Under the pieces are notes generated by a model, which made no database searches, was not told where the DNA came from, and was given only the letters and a program-made list of their open reading frames with translations. From Haloechinothrix_A salitolerans (GTDB taxonomy: Bacteria; Actinomycetota; Actinomycetes; Mycobacteriales; Pseudonocardiaceae), in NCBI RefSeq assembly GCF_039544105.1, contig NZ_BAABLA010000023.1: 64,000 nucleotides of DNA; one strand, given 5' to 3'. How positions within the stretch are numbered: the stretch's first letter is position 1; every line of letters begins with the position of its first letter. A program made the translations under genes and the position numbers. Of the stretch, positions 8,085 to 15,543 are shown piece by piece.

Positions 8085-8891
8085 GTGGTAAGAGCAGATG
8101 GTAGGGACGACGACGCGCTCCGCGATGTGAGGATCACCCGGGGCTTTCAGAAGTGGCCAGCCGGGTCGGTGTTGATCGAGTTCGGCAACACCAGGGTGTT
8201 GTGTGCGGCGAGCGTGTCCGAGGGCGTGCCACGCTGGCGCACTGGCTCCGGGCTTGGCTGGGTGACCGCCGAGTACGCGATGCTGCCGTCGAGCACCAAT
8301 ACGCGCAGCGCCCGCGAGTCCGTGAAGGGCAAGATCGGTGGGCGCACGCACGAAATCTCCCGGCTGATCGGCCGGTCGTTGCGGGCGTGCATCGACCTCG
8401 CCGCGCTCGGTGAGAACACCATCGTCATCGACTGCGACGTCATCCAGGCCGACGGCGGCACGCGCACGGCCGCGATCACCGGCGGCTACGTCGCGCTAGC
8501 GGACGCGATCACCTGGCTCGGTGCTGCCGGACGACTGGCCGACCCGCAGCCGCTGGCCAGCGGGGTGTCCGCCATCAGCGTCGGCGTCGTCGACGGCAGG
8601 GTGCGGCTTGATCTTCCGTACGAGGAGGATTCGCGCGCCGAGGTCGACATGAACGTCGTCGCGACCGACTCCGGCACCCTGATCGAGGTGCAGGGCACCG
8701 CTGAGGGCGCGACGTTTACCCGCTCCACTATGGACGCGATGCTCGACATGGCGCTGGCAGGCTGCGCCGAGTTGAGTGCGAAGCAAGCTGAGGCGCTGAA
8801 GCAGCCGTATCCCGGCGAGTTGCCCGAGCCGGAGCCCGAGAAGAACGATAAGAAGGACAAGAACGACAAGAAGTCGAAGGCGAGCAAGTGA
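8085..8891 (+). CDS. rph: Ribonuclease PH with a lysine/glutamate-rich C-terminal tail
   Basis: 268-residue phosphorolytic 3'-5' exoribonuclease that trims tRNA 3' ends. The family core is clear: RITRGF near the N-terminus, GGRTHEISRLIGRSLR, the phosphate-binding CDVIQADGGTRTAAITG, and LDLPYEEDS. The start is GTG 8085. After the family domain there is an extra tail of about 22 residues rich in Lys, Glu and Asp (PEPEPEKNDKKDKNDKK...), which is unusual and probably disordered. The stop overlaps the next gene by four bases. Confidence 0.95.
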   Translation: MVRADGRDDDALRDVRITRGFQKWPAGSVLIEFGNTRVLCAASVSEGVPRWRTGSGLGWVTAEYAMLPSSTNTRSARESVKGKIGGRTHEISRLIGRSLRACIDLAALGENTIVIDCDVIQADGGTRTAAITGGYVALADAITWLGAAGRLADPQPLASGVSAISVGVVDGRVRLDLPYEEDSRAEVDMNVVATDSGTLIEVQGTAEGATFTRSTMDAMLDMALAGCAELSAKQAEALKQPYPGELPEPEPEKNDKKDKNDKKSKASK

Positions 8892-9496
8892 CCAGGCTCC
8901 TGCTCGCGACCCGCAACGCCAAGAAGCTCGACGAGCTGCGTCGCATTCTGGACGCCGAGGGCGTCGCGGGGCTGGAGGTTGTCGGCCTCGGCGACGTCGA
9001 GCCGTTCGAGGAGGCGCCCGAGACCGAGCCGACATTCGAGGGCAACGCGCTGGCCAAGGCGCGCGATGCCGTCGCCGCGACGGGGCTTGCCGCCGTCGCG
9101 GACGACTCGGGACTCACCGTGGCCGCGTTGAACGACATGCCTGGCGTGCTCTCGGCGCGCTGGGCGGGTCGGCACGGTGACGATGAGGCGAACCTGCGGC
9201 TGGTGCTCGACCAGCTCACCGACGTCCCCGATGACCGCAGAGACGCCGCGTTCGTGTGCGCGGCCGCGCTGGTGACCCCTGACGGGTCGGAGACCGTGGT
9301 GCGGGGTCGCTGGCCAGGCATATTGACCCGGGAACCGCGCGGTGAGAATGGGTTCGGTTACGACCCGATCTTCGTGCCGGAGGGCGAGCGGCGCACCTCC
9401 GCTGAGTTGGACTCGGCGGAGAAGGACGCGCTATCGCATCGGGGAAGGGCACTGCGGGCGTTGCTACCGCACTTGCGTGCCCTCACCGAGGAGTGA
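8888..9496 (+). CDS. rdgB: Non-canonical purine NTP pyrophosphatase (RdgB/HAM1)
   Basis: 202-residue enzyme that hydrolyses dITP, ITP and XTP to monophosphates and keeps them out of nucleic acids. Family motifs include LLLATRNAKKLDEL at the N-terminus, PTFEGNALAKA, the catalytic ADDSGL, and GFGYDPIFVPEG followed by SHRGRAL. The GTG start overlaps the rph stop (GTGA), marking the end of a transcription unit that runs from mec. A strong inverted repeat overlaps its stop codon. Confidence 0.95.
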   Translation: MTRLLLATRNAKKLDELRRILDAEGVAGLEVVGLGDVEPFEEAPETEPTFEGNALAKARDAVAATGLAAVADDSGLTVAALNDMPGVLSARWAGRHGDDEANLRLVLDQLTDVPDDRRDAAFVCAAALVTPDGSETVVRGRWPGILTREPRGENGFGYDPIFVPEGERRTSAELDSAEKDALSHRGRALRALLPHLRALTEE

Positions 9497-9533
9497 CGCC
9501 GCGCGGGGCGGTCCTCCCGCCCCGCGCGGCGTC
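9495..9533. terminator. Bidirectional terminator between rdgB and bcp
   Basis: A perfect 17-bp inverted repeat (arms 9495-9511 and 9517-9533) with a five-base loop TCCTC sits between the convergent rdgB and bcp genes and overlaps the rdgB stop. There is no T-tract, as is common in actinobacteria. Position between convergent genes supports termination in both directions. Confidence 0.85.
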
Positions 9534-9534
9534 G

Positions 9535-10011
9535 TCAAGCGATCTCGAGGTCCTTGATGAGCTTCGCGACGTGGCCGGTGGCCTTCACGTTGTAGCGGGC
9601 CTCGGCGATCGCGCCATCCGGGTCCACGACGAAGGTTGACCGGATCACGCCTTGGACCACCTTGCCGTAGTTCTTCTTCTCGCCGAACGCGCCCCACTCG
9701 GTGAGAACCTTCTTCTCCGGGTCGGACAGCAGCGTGATCCGCAGCTTCTCGTCCTCGGCGAACCGGGCCAGCTTCTCCCGCGAGTCAGGGGAGATGCCGA
9801 GCACCTCGTAACCCGCGTCTCCCAGCAGGGTGAGGTTCTCGGTGAAGTCGCACGCCTGCTTGGTGCAGCCGGGCGTGGCTGCTTTCGGGTAGAAGTAGAC
9901 GATGACCGACGTGCCCCGGAAGTCGGAAAGGGTTACCTGCTTGCCGTCACTGCTGGTCAGCGAGAAGTCGGGGGCCGCGTCGCCAACCTGGAGTCGGATT
10001 TGCTCAGTCAC
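9535..10011 (-). CDS. bcp: Thioredoxin-dependent peroxiredoxin, Bcp/PrxQ type
   Basis: 158-residue atypical 2-Cys peroxiredoxin reducing hydrogen and organic peroxides. The peroxidatic cysteine Cys49 is in YPKAATPGCTKQACDF and the resolving cysteine Cys54 is five residues later, the alpha-type PrxQ arrangement. The C-terminal part contains SLL-type DPEKKV and RSTFVVDPDG segments usual for the family. The start is GTG 10011. It lies 17 bases downstream of the lipoprotein gene on the same strand. Confidence 0.94.
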   Translation of the reverse strand: MTEQIRLQVGDAAPDFSLTSSDGKQVTLSDFRGTSVIVYFYPKAATPGCTKQACDFTENLTLLGDAGYEVLGISPDSREKLARFAEDEKLRITLLSDPEKKVLTEWGAFGEKKNYGKVVQGVIRSTFVVDPDGAIAEARYNVKATGHVAKLIKDLEIA

Positions 10012-10027
10012 GGGGGAAGACTATCGG

Positions 10028-10570
10028 TTACCCGTGGCCGACGTAGGTCACCATCGCTGACGCGTCGGGGTTGGGGCGGATCCGCATCCGGACAGTGTCG
10101 GTGTGCGGGTTGGCGGCGTAGGCCAACGTCATGCGGGTCTTTCGGGAGACAGGCACCTCGGCGCTGATGTCGACGATGCCGTTGTAACCCTGTGTCGTGT
10201 CGATCAGCTCGGGCCTTTCCTCGCCGCCGACCACCGTCGTGATCGAGAGGTCGGAAAGGTGGTACGGCCACTCGGTGCCGTTCTTGATGACGATCTCGAA
10301 CGCGACCGCGCGCGGTGCCTCCGGATAGGCCGTCTCGCTCGGCGTGAACGACTTCGGCCTCGACACCGTGACCGAGAGGCCGTTCAGGAACGTGAATTGG
10401 TCGCCGAACGCCTGCTCGCCCGTTCCCGGGGTTGGACCGACGGACGACGGAGCGCTCACGGTGGGGTCCTCCGCCGCGTCCCCTTCCGCGGTCTGCTCGC
10501 ATGCGGTGGCTCCGGCGATGACGCCCGCGAGCAATGCGCACGCGATCACAGCCCTCACGGGTCTGCGCAC
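10028..10570 (-). CDS. Secreted protein or lipoprotein, DUF4352-like fold
   Basis: 180-residue exported protein. The N-terminus has Arg residues, a hydrophobic stretch VIACALLAGVIAGATAC and a Cys that could be lipidated, although the box A-T-A-C lacks the usual Leu at -3. A low-complexity Ser/Thr/Pro linker follows, then a beta-rich domain with FLNGLSVTVSRPKSF and AFEIVIKNGTEWPYHLSDL, resembling telomeric-repeat-like/DUF4352 extracellular domains. Start is GTG 10570, eight bases after AAGGAG. Function is unknown. A palindrome lies 30 bases upstream of the start. Confidence 0.75.
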   Translation of the reverse strand: MRRPVRAVIACALLAGVIAGATACEQTAEGDAAEDPTVSAPSSVGPTPGTGEQAFGDQFTFLNGLSVTVSRPKSFTPSETAYPEAPRAVAFEIVIKNGTEWPYHLSDLSITTVVGGEERPELIDTTQGYNGIVDISAEVPVSRKTRMTLAYAANPHTDTVRMRIRPNPDASAMVTYVGHG

Positions 10571-10599
10571 AGGGGTCACTCCTTCTCGTGAGCGGGCGG

Positions 10600-10617
10600 C
10601 TGTTACGGACGTAACAG
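10600..10617. promoter_or_regulatory. 18-bp perfect palindrome upstream of the lipoprotein gene
   Basis: CTGTTACG-GA-CGTAACAG is a perfect inverted repeat with a two-base centre, located 30 bases upstream of the GTG at 10570 on the minus strand. It is where a core promoter would be expected, so it could be an operator. No regulator gene is adjacent. Assignment rests only on symmetry and position. Confidence 0.45.
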
Positions 10618-10814
10618 GACTTTGGGTGCACCAGTATGAAAAACCGGCTAGCCACAACTCTGGACGCAACAGCTCGCGGTGGCGAGCCGAGGGGCCACGT
10701 TGAGTCGGACCTGGTGTACGCCCGTGGCCGTCCCGTAATCCGATGGTCGTTCTTGGTGACGACGCTCACGAAATCGAATGGAATTGTTCTGACGGGACAT
10801 GAAAAGTCGTCGTG

Positions 10815-10844
10815 TCGCTCTCGCTACTCAGGTCGCGAGAGCGA
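10815..10844 (-). terminator. Hairpin terminator overlapping the stop of the small membrane protein gene
   Basis: A perfect 10-bp stem (10815-10824 with 10835-10844) surrounds the TGA of the minus-strand gene ending at 10828. Reading on the minus strand, a TTTT run follows about ten bases after the stem. This fits an intrinsic terminator. Confidence 0.65.
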
Positions 10845-11010
10845 AGAAAAGAACGAACATGCCTATGGTGAAGATCCAGCCGACGATGGCCCAGCCGAAT
10901 TCCCGCCACGGCTGAACGGGACCCCCGTCGATGCCGGGCACATATACGCCACGCTCTTCGAAGGAGTCGGCGAGCCGGGTTACCCACCGCGACGGGTTCA
11001 GCGTGCGCAT
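10828..11010 (-). CDS. Small hypothetical membrane protein
   Basis: The likely product is 60 residues, beginning MRTLNPSRWVTRLADSFEER, with a short conserved-looking region VYVPGIDGGPVQPWREFG followed by one transmembrane segment (WAIVGWIFTIGMFVLFFALA) at the C-terminus. The start at 11010 is chosen because the preceding residues look like read-through from a non-coding stretch; ATG 11049 is an alternative. No family is recognised. It is flanked by a terminator on each side, so it is probably monocistronic. Confidence 0.55.
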   Translation of the reverse strand: MRTLNPSRWVTRLADSFEERGVYVPGIDGGPVQPWREFGWAIVGWIFTIGMFVLFFALAT

Positions 11011-11100
11011 GGCCCGGGAGCGTAGCGCAGTGCTCAGCAGCGCCGACAAGGCCCGGGAGTCGGGAAGGACGACGCGGAGAAACGGCCATGAAGAAGAGGG

Positions 11101-11134
11101 CCCCCGGCGCCGAGGGGGGAGGGGGCGCCGGGGG
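11101..11134 (-). terminator. GC-rich hairpin terminator after the SGNH hydrolase gene
   Basis: CCCCCGGCGCC (11101-11111) pairs perfectly with GGCGCCGGGGG (11124-11134) across a 12-base loop. It lies 130 bases downstream of the minus-strand hydrolase gene and upstream of the small membrane protein gene. Orientation is inferred from the neighbouring genes. Confidence 0.6.
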
Positions 11135-11266
11135 CGTATGCCGGCCCTGGGGGTCGACCGGCACGTGCGATCCTACATGAAAAGTAATATGCACGTGCAT
11201 GGGGGTGGGTAGTGCCAACGGAGTAATCGCTATCTCATTGTGGTTGTCGTCGTTGGCCGCGGTGTC

Positions 11267-12067
11267 TCACCTGGAGTCACCGGAGCCGCTGATGTCCACA
11301 TCTAGCGGGGCGAGGCTGGGGCGTTTGGGAGTGAGCCCGTCGCCAGACGATCGGCCCGTCAAGCGTCTGCCGATCCAGGGCAGCAAGTGGCCGCGTGCCC
11401 ACCGGGCATCGGCCAGCCGCCGCTCCGCCAGCGTCGCGGGCCGCATCGGTGGCAGCGGTGCTTTCCAGTCAAAGCGTGCTGGGAGGCCGATCGCCTGGCC
11501 GACGGCCTCCGCGACCCTGCGGTGCCCCTCGCCGTTGAGGTGGATGCGATCGTCCGCCCACAGGCGGGGGTCGTCGAAGACACGCGCCGACGCGAGGTCG
11601 ACGACGACCGCACGATGCCGTTCTCCCAACTCGCATACCAGCGCGGTCAAATGGCGAAGGCGGCGCACGAGACGAGCGCTGCCGCGCATCCGCCGGGACG
11701 GGTCGATCGGCTGGAACAAGATCAGCGTGCCCGACGTCTCGACGAGACGCCCTACCGCTCCCTCCACGGCAGCGCAGACGACGTCCAGGTCGCAGCGCGG
11801 TCGCATGAGGTCGTTGACGCCGCCCGCGAAGCTGACAAGGTCGGCGCGCATCGATGCCGCGGAAGGTACTTGGTCCTCGGCGATCTGGCCGACCACCTTG
11901 CCCCGGATCGCGAGGTTCGCGTACCGAAGCCGCGGGCGTGTCTCGGCGAGGCGGGTGGCGAGCAGGTCCGCCCAGCCCCGGTAGCCGCCAGCGGGATGGG
12001 TGTCCGACATCCCCTCCGTGAAGGAGTCGCCGATGGCGACGAAACTGTCGTAACGGTGATCACTCAT
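11267..12067 (-). CDS. SGNH/GDSL-type esterase or lipase
   Basis: 266-residue hydrolase of the SGNH fold. Block I is VAIGDSFTEG with the nucleophile Ser, block III contains SFAGGVNDLMRP with the oxyanion Asn, and block V is DDRIHLNGEGHRRVA supplying Asp and His. There is no signal peptide, so it is probably cytoplasmic. The start ATG 12067 (MSDHRYDSF) gives the usual family length; a longer frame to 12130 is not supported. Substrate unknown: acyl-carrier, lipid or sugar ester are all possible. Confidence 0.88.
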   Translation of the reverse strand: MSDHRYDSFVAIGDSFTEGMSDTHPAGGYRGWADLLATRLAETRPRLRYANLAIRGKVVGQIAEDQVPSAASMRADLVSFAGGVNDLMRPRCDLDVVCAAVEGAVGRLVETSGTLILFQPIDPSRRMRGSARLVRRLRHLTALVCELGERHRAVVVDLASARVFDDPRLWADDRIHLNGEGHRRVAEAVGQAIGLPARFDWKAPLPPMRPATLAERRLADARWARGHLLPWIGRRLTGRSSGDGLTPKRPSLAPLDVDISGSGDSR

Positions 12068-12541
12068 GGTGGTGACCAGCTTAAGGGTGGCGTGGTAACG
12101 CTTTCGGGTTGGAGGTGACAATTCGGGCATTACGATGTGTGATGCGAAGTTGTCATAACGTGTCAGCGGTCTAGGTGAGATTGCCTGATGTAGGTATCAC
12201 TGGGTCAATTTTCTAGGTTCTTCCAGTGATTTGTCGCTCGGTTGTGTAATGGGTGTTAACCGGGCGTGTTGGTAGTTCTAGAATGGCGACGGTCGGGCAG
12301 TTCTTCCACGAATTTTTCTTCGTTGTTTTGTTGCGCTATGTTCTGTTGCCGGCTCCGCTCGTCGGCCTCCCGCTTCGTGGCTGTGAGCGAGCTGAGCTGG
12401 GGTAGTGCTGATCTTCGCCGTGCGTGGCTCACGACGACGCCCGGTGTTGGTGATGGCGGGTCCGCAGTGAGCGAGTGGCGCGATCTGGCATGATTCTGGG
12501 CCTTGCCGCTGAAATCGAGGTGAATGCGTGAGGGACTCGCG
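12068..12541. other. Intergenic region, lower GC, divergent promoters
   Basis: This 474-base gap separates the minus-strand SGNH gene from the plus-strand VanW-family gene. It is noticeably AT-richer than its surroundings between about 12170 and 12350 and holds no reading frame with recognisable content. It must carry the two divergent promoters. No clear operator or structured RNA could be identified. Confidence 0.6.
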
Positions 12542-15325
12542 ATGAGTGACGGTGACCCCGCCGCGAGGCCAGCTGAGGAAGCGGATCAGGCGCGTGATGG
12601 CGAGTCGCCGCCAGCGGAGCCCCAGACGGGTGACGTAGCAGACGCTGAGTGTGTCGAACTTGGGGGCACGATGGCCGACGCGGACGCTGCCGAGGGTGAC
12701 ACGGCCGAGGGTGAGCACCCGGAGGGGTCCGACGCGGAGTCCGATGCCGAGACCGCTGCTACTGAGGCCGAGACCGAAAGCCAGGACACCGACGCGCCCG
12801 GCGATGCGGGCGTGGCTACCGACGAGCCCAGCGTCGCGGACTCGGACGCCGCCGACGACGAGTCGGCTACCGAACCGAAGGATGACGCGGACGGCACCAC
12901 GGACGCCGCGGGCACCACGGCGGGCGCGGACGACACGGCGGGCGCGGACGACACCACGGACGCCGCCGACGAGGACACCACGGCAGGCGCGGCTGAGGAC
13001 ACGGCCGACGGCGGCGACGCCGACGGTGACGCTGAGGACGATGACGAAGCCAGCGCCGCGGCCGATGGCGAGGACGATGACAAGGGTGGCATCGGTGACG
13101 CCGATGCCACCGCTGATGACACATCCAGTGCCGACACCGAGGCCACCGGCGAGGACACCGACGACGCGCGCGGGCTGGATGCCGAAGAGGCCGCCGACGG
13201 CGCGCCCGGCGCGGCCGAGGAAACGACGCGACACGAGCCGGTCACCGCCGAGCCGCCGACAATCCAGCATGAGCCGGTCGACGCTGGCCCCGCGACGGAG
13301 CGGATTGACGTCATCGCTGATCCGCGGACGGAGCAGATCGCCGCTGTCGCGCCCGAGGATGTGGCGCCCGAGGATGTCGCGGCCGATAGCGAAGTGGCCG
13401 ACGGTGAGACGTCCGAGGCCGCGGCATCAGCCGAGCCTCGCAAGCCCGTGCTGGCCGTTGCCGGCACGGCCGTGGCGTCGTTGTTCGTCCGGCTCCGCAA
13501 GACGCTCGGTATCGCCGCTGCCGTCCTGGCAGCGCTTACCGGCCTTTACCTGATCGATCTACTCGCCACGCAGGGCGAGATCCCCCGTAACGTCGTCGTC
13601 GCCGGGGTCGAGATCGGTGGGTTGGAGCCGATCGAGGCGGAGTCCGCGCTGCGGCTTCGACTCTCGCCTAGGCTCGACCAGCCCCGCACCGTGACGGCCG
13701 ACGGCGAGTCGGTCGAGATCGATCCTGATACGGCCGACGTGACGATCGACTGGGCGGCGACGGTCGACGTCGCGAACACGCCCAGCTACAACCCGTTCAC
13801 GCGGGTGCTGTCGCTGTTCACCGATCGTGAGGTCACCGCCGTCGCGAACGGCGACAACGCGGCCATCGCGGACGCACTCAGCGGCCTCGCCGAGGAGATC
13901 GATATCGCCAAGGTCGAGGGCACCGTGGAGTTCGACGGGACGACGCCGGTGCCGGTCGAGCCCGAGGCGGGCAAGCGGTTGAACGTGGCGCGCGGGGTAC
14001 AGGACGTTATCACCGGCTGGGTCGATCGCGAGGTCATCGCGCTTCCGGTCGAGACACTTGAGGTAAAGGCGAGTCCAGAAGGTGTACGGCGCGCGATGGA
14101 CGGCTTCGCGCGGACGGCCGTGTCCGAGCCGATCACCCTGGAGGCGCGCGGTCGCACACTGCGGATGACGCCGGACGAGATCGCCTCCGTCGTCACGTTC
14201 ACCCCGAATGACGACGGCAGCCTCAGCCCGAGGATCCCGCCCAAGCGACTGCGCGAGACGATGGGCAAACGCCTCGCGTCGACCGAGGTCAAGGGCAAGG
14301 ACGCGCGGATCAAGTTCGGGAAGAAGCGGGCCACGGTCAAGCCGTCTGTCGACGGAACTGAGGTCGAGTGGAAGGCCACGGCGGACACGCTGCTCAAGGC
14401 CGCCGCCACGACGGACGAGCGCGAGATGAACGTCGCCTACCACCACACACCCGCCGAGTTGACCACCGAGGAGCTCAAGAGCCTCGGCATCAAGGAAGTC
14501 ATCGGTAAGTTCACCACGCACAACTTCGCGCCCGACTCAGGCGTGAACATCAAGCGCGTCGCCAAGGAGGTCCACGGTGCGATCGTGCGGCCGGACGAGA
14601 CGTTCAGCCTCAACGGCTATACCGGGCCGCGTGGCATCAAGCAAGGTTACGTAGCCGCCGCCGTCATCGAGAATGGTGAGCTGACTCGCGCCGTTGGTGG
14701 CGGCATCTCGCAGTTCGCGACCACGCTCTACAACGCGGCGTACTTCGCGGGCATGGAAGACGTCGAGCACCGTGAGCACAGTCGATACATCAGCCGGTAT
14801 CCGCTGGCGCGCGAGGCAACCGTGTTCCAGAACCCCGATGGCTCCAGCGTGATCGACCTGAAGTTCCGCAACACCACCCCGAATGGCGTCGCGATCCAAA
14901 CGAAGTGGACGCCGACGAGTATCACCGTCAAGCTCTGGGGTACCAAGCACTTCAAGGTGAAGTCGGTCACCAGCGACCCGTTCAACTACACCGCCGCACC
15001 GGTCGTGGTGAAGCCGTACGGCACCGAGTGCGTCCCGCAGGAAGGCGTCTCGGGCTACAGCGCGACCAACACCAGGATCATCCGCACGATGGACGGTGAG
15101 CTCGTCAAGCGGGAGTCGCGCACGGTCGTCTACCAGCCGCAGGAGGAGATCCGGTGCGCCCCGCCGCCGGAACCGGACCCCGAGCCGGAACCGGACGGCG
15201 GGCCAGTCGAGCCACCCGCTAACGGCTCGCCGAGCACCGAGCCGAGCGAACCCTCGACGTCTGCCGAGCCGACGACGACAAGCAGCGAACCGGACGACTC
15301 CGGCGGGCTCATCACCGACGGCTGA
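12542..15325 (+). CDS. VanW-family membrane protein with a 300-residue acidic N-terminal region
   Basis: About 927 residues. Residues 1-300 are almost entirely Asp, Glu, Ala, Thr and Gly with short imperfect repeats (GADDTAGADDTTDAADED). A single transmembrane helix follows (about 320-342, GIAAAVLAALTGLYLIDLLA). Outside it come peptidoglycan-binding-4/YoaR-like repeats (VEIGGLEPIEAESALR) and the VanW domain with GPRGIKQGYVAAAVIENGE and AVGGGISQFATTLYNAAYFAG. A Pro/Glu/Ser/Thr-rich tail ends the protein. The start at 12542 has GAGGGA seven bases upstream; ATG 12524 is an alternative. VanW proteins are cell-envelope associated, with unclear biochemical function. The N-in topology would place the acidic region in the cytoplasm. 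Confidence 0.88.
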   Translation: MSDGDPAARPAEEADQARDGESPPAEPQTGDVADAECVELGGTMADADAAEGDTAEGEHPEGSDAESDAETAATEAETESQDTDAPGDAGVATDEPSVADSDAADDESATEPKDDADGTTDAAGTTAGADDTAGADDTTDAADEDTTAGAAEDTADGGDADGDAEDDDEASAAADGEDDDKGGIGDADATADDTSSADTEATGEDTDDARGLDAEEAADGAPGAAEETTRHEPVTAEPPTIQHEPVDAGPATERIDVIADPRTEQIAAVAPEDVAPEDVAADSEVADGETSEAAASAEPRKPVLAVAGTAVASLFVRLRKTLGIAAAVLAALTGLYLIDLLATQGEIPRNVVVAGVEIGGLEPIEAESALRLRLSPRLDQPRTVTADGESVEIDPDTADVTIDWAATVDVANTPSYNPFTRVLSLFTDREVTAVANGDNAAIADALSGLAEEIDIAKVEGTVEFDGTTPVPVEPEAGKRLNVARGVQDVITGWVDREVIALPVETLEVKASPEGVRRAMDGFARTAVSEPITLEARGRTLRMTPDEIASVVTFTPNDDGSLSPRIPPKRLRETMGKRLASTEVKGKDARIKFGKKRATVKPSVDGTEVEWKATADTLLKAAATTDEREMNVAYHHTPAELTTEELKSLGIKEVIGKFTTHNFAPDSGVNIKRVAKEVHGAIVRPDETFSLNGYTGPRGIKQGYVAAAVIENGELTRAVGGGISQFATTLYNAAYFAGMEDVEHREHSRYISRYPLAREATVFQNPDGSSVIDLKFRNTTPNGVAIQTKWTPTSITVKLWGTKHFKVKSVTSDPFNYTAAPVVVKPYGTECVPQEGVSGYSATNTRIIRTMDGELVKRESRTVVYQPQEEIRCAPPPEPDPEPEPDGGPVEPPANGSPSTEPSEPSTSAEPTTTSSEPDDSGGLITDG

Positions 15326-15343
15326 CCCCCCTCAGCCGGGTCG

Positions 15344-15380
15344 CCGCGCTGGGCAGGCCCCCTAGCCCTGCCCAACGCGG
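15344..15380 (+). terminator. Terminator hairpin after the VanW-family gene
   Basis: Arms 15344-15357 and 15367-15380 pair over 14 bases with one G-T pair and a nine-base loop. It begins 19 bases after the VanW gene stop and lies before the next plus-strand gene. Confidence 0.75.
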
Positions 15381-15543
15381 CGTGACCCCTGTGGGCCCCT
15401 CCGACCCGACCAGCAGCATGCCGCCGATCGGTGGGGGAGTACAGCCGTTCGTCGGATCCGGTTTCTAAAATCCCAGTTGAGCGACTGGCAGCCGGTTTTC
15501 CGGTCCGGACGCGAGGACCCTGCCGCGTAGGAAGTGAAGGTTC

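Noticed and set aside
10766..11218. 150-codon minus-strand frame across the small membrane protein region
   Set aside because: It crosses a strong terminator hairpin and has low-complexity Arg/His/Pro content. The alternative frame with a clear transmembrane helix is preferred.
12266..12493. 75-codon frame upstream of the VanW-family gene
   Set aside because: No ribosome binding site. The Cys/Phe/Arg-rich composition does not resemble the surrounding genes.
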